This document shows positions 20,541-20,665 of a stretch of 20,665 nucleotides of DNA, piece after piece. Within the stretch, counting starts at the first letter, position 1. The number at the start of each line of letters is the position of its first letter. The translations under genes and the position numbers were made by a program. Origin of the DNA: Apostichopus californicus (taxonomy: Eukaryota; Echinodermata; Holothuroidea; Aspidochirotida; Stichopodidae); assembly GCA_020650975.1 (NCBI GenBank), contig JAIPMN010001540.1, forward strand, positions 1-20,665, read 5' to 3'. The notes under the pieces are model-generated. The model did not search any database, was not told where the DNA came from, and worked only from the letters and a program-made list of their open reading frames with translations.

Positions 20541-20665
20541 GTTTGAGTATATATAAGTATATATTGTTTGAGTGTATATATGTATTCCTACCTAAATTGT
20601 TTGAGTATATATAGAGCATACAGTATATTGTTTGAGTATTTATAGAGTATATACTGTTTGAGTAT
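20541..20665. repeat. Minisatellite running off the window end
   Basis: GTTTGAGTATAT-like units begin at 20541, 20566, 20599, 20630 and 20656, spaced 25-33 bases apart with AT-rich spacers (TATATAGAGTATATA type). The array is cut by the end of the window. Confidence 0.8.

Overview
The window looks like nuclear DNA from an animal. It is AT-rich, genes are broken by introns with GT-AG borders, and it carries microsatellites, minisatellites and DNA-transposon remnants. Recurrent intronic TAGGCCTATA-type words and the general texture suggest a marine invertebrate deuterostome, possibly an echinoderm. That assignment is inference; nothing in the window proves it.

Two protein-coding genes can be supported, and they converge. 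On the plus strand, six exons between 4035 and 9583 join in perfect phase into a protein of about 305 residues. I identify it as sororin (CDCA5), the cohesin-protecting factor. It has a basic N-terminus, a KEN degron, CDK-type S/T-P sites including an S-T-P, an FGF motif in the right context, and the short C-terminal sororin domain ending in V-E. Its 3' UTR probably runs to a poly(A) signal near 12487 and holds an 8 x 16 bp tandem repeat just downstream of the stop codon. On the minus strand, 17672 to 16663 is the last coding exon of MOCS1. It encodes the MoaC-type half (MOCS1B, cyclic pyranopterin monophosphate synthase) preceded by a stretch that resembles a mitochondrial presequence. The MoaA-type half (MOCS1A) is not in the window and should lie beyond the right end.

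Layout: 1-4034, intergenic or upstream DNA with no supported gene (a degenerate tRNA-like B box, an 18 bp palindrome). 4035-9583, sororin exons and introns; intron 1 holds an inverted-repeat (fold-back) element. 9584 to about 12510, probable sororin 3' UTR. 12510-16662, the region between the two stop codons, which must contain the MOCS1 3' UTR, a 3 x 25 bp exact repeat and a C-rich tract that is a G-quadruplex candidate on the MOCS1 sense strand. 16663-17672, MOCS1 terminal exon. 17673-20665, MOCS1 intron or upstream DNA with a long TTTA microsatellite, a 1.1 kb non-autonomous hAT-like element with an 8 bp target duplication, a set of ATGAATATTAAT motifs, and a minisatellite running off the end.

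The two genes have no known functional link: one acts in sister-chromatid cohesion, the other in mitochondrial molybdenum cofactor synthesis. I found no evidence of a wholly new system. The most interesting points are the well-conserved invertebrate sororin, the MOCS1 stop codon sitting inside a splice-donor consensus, and the repeat structures.
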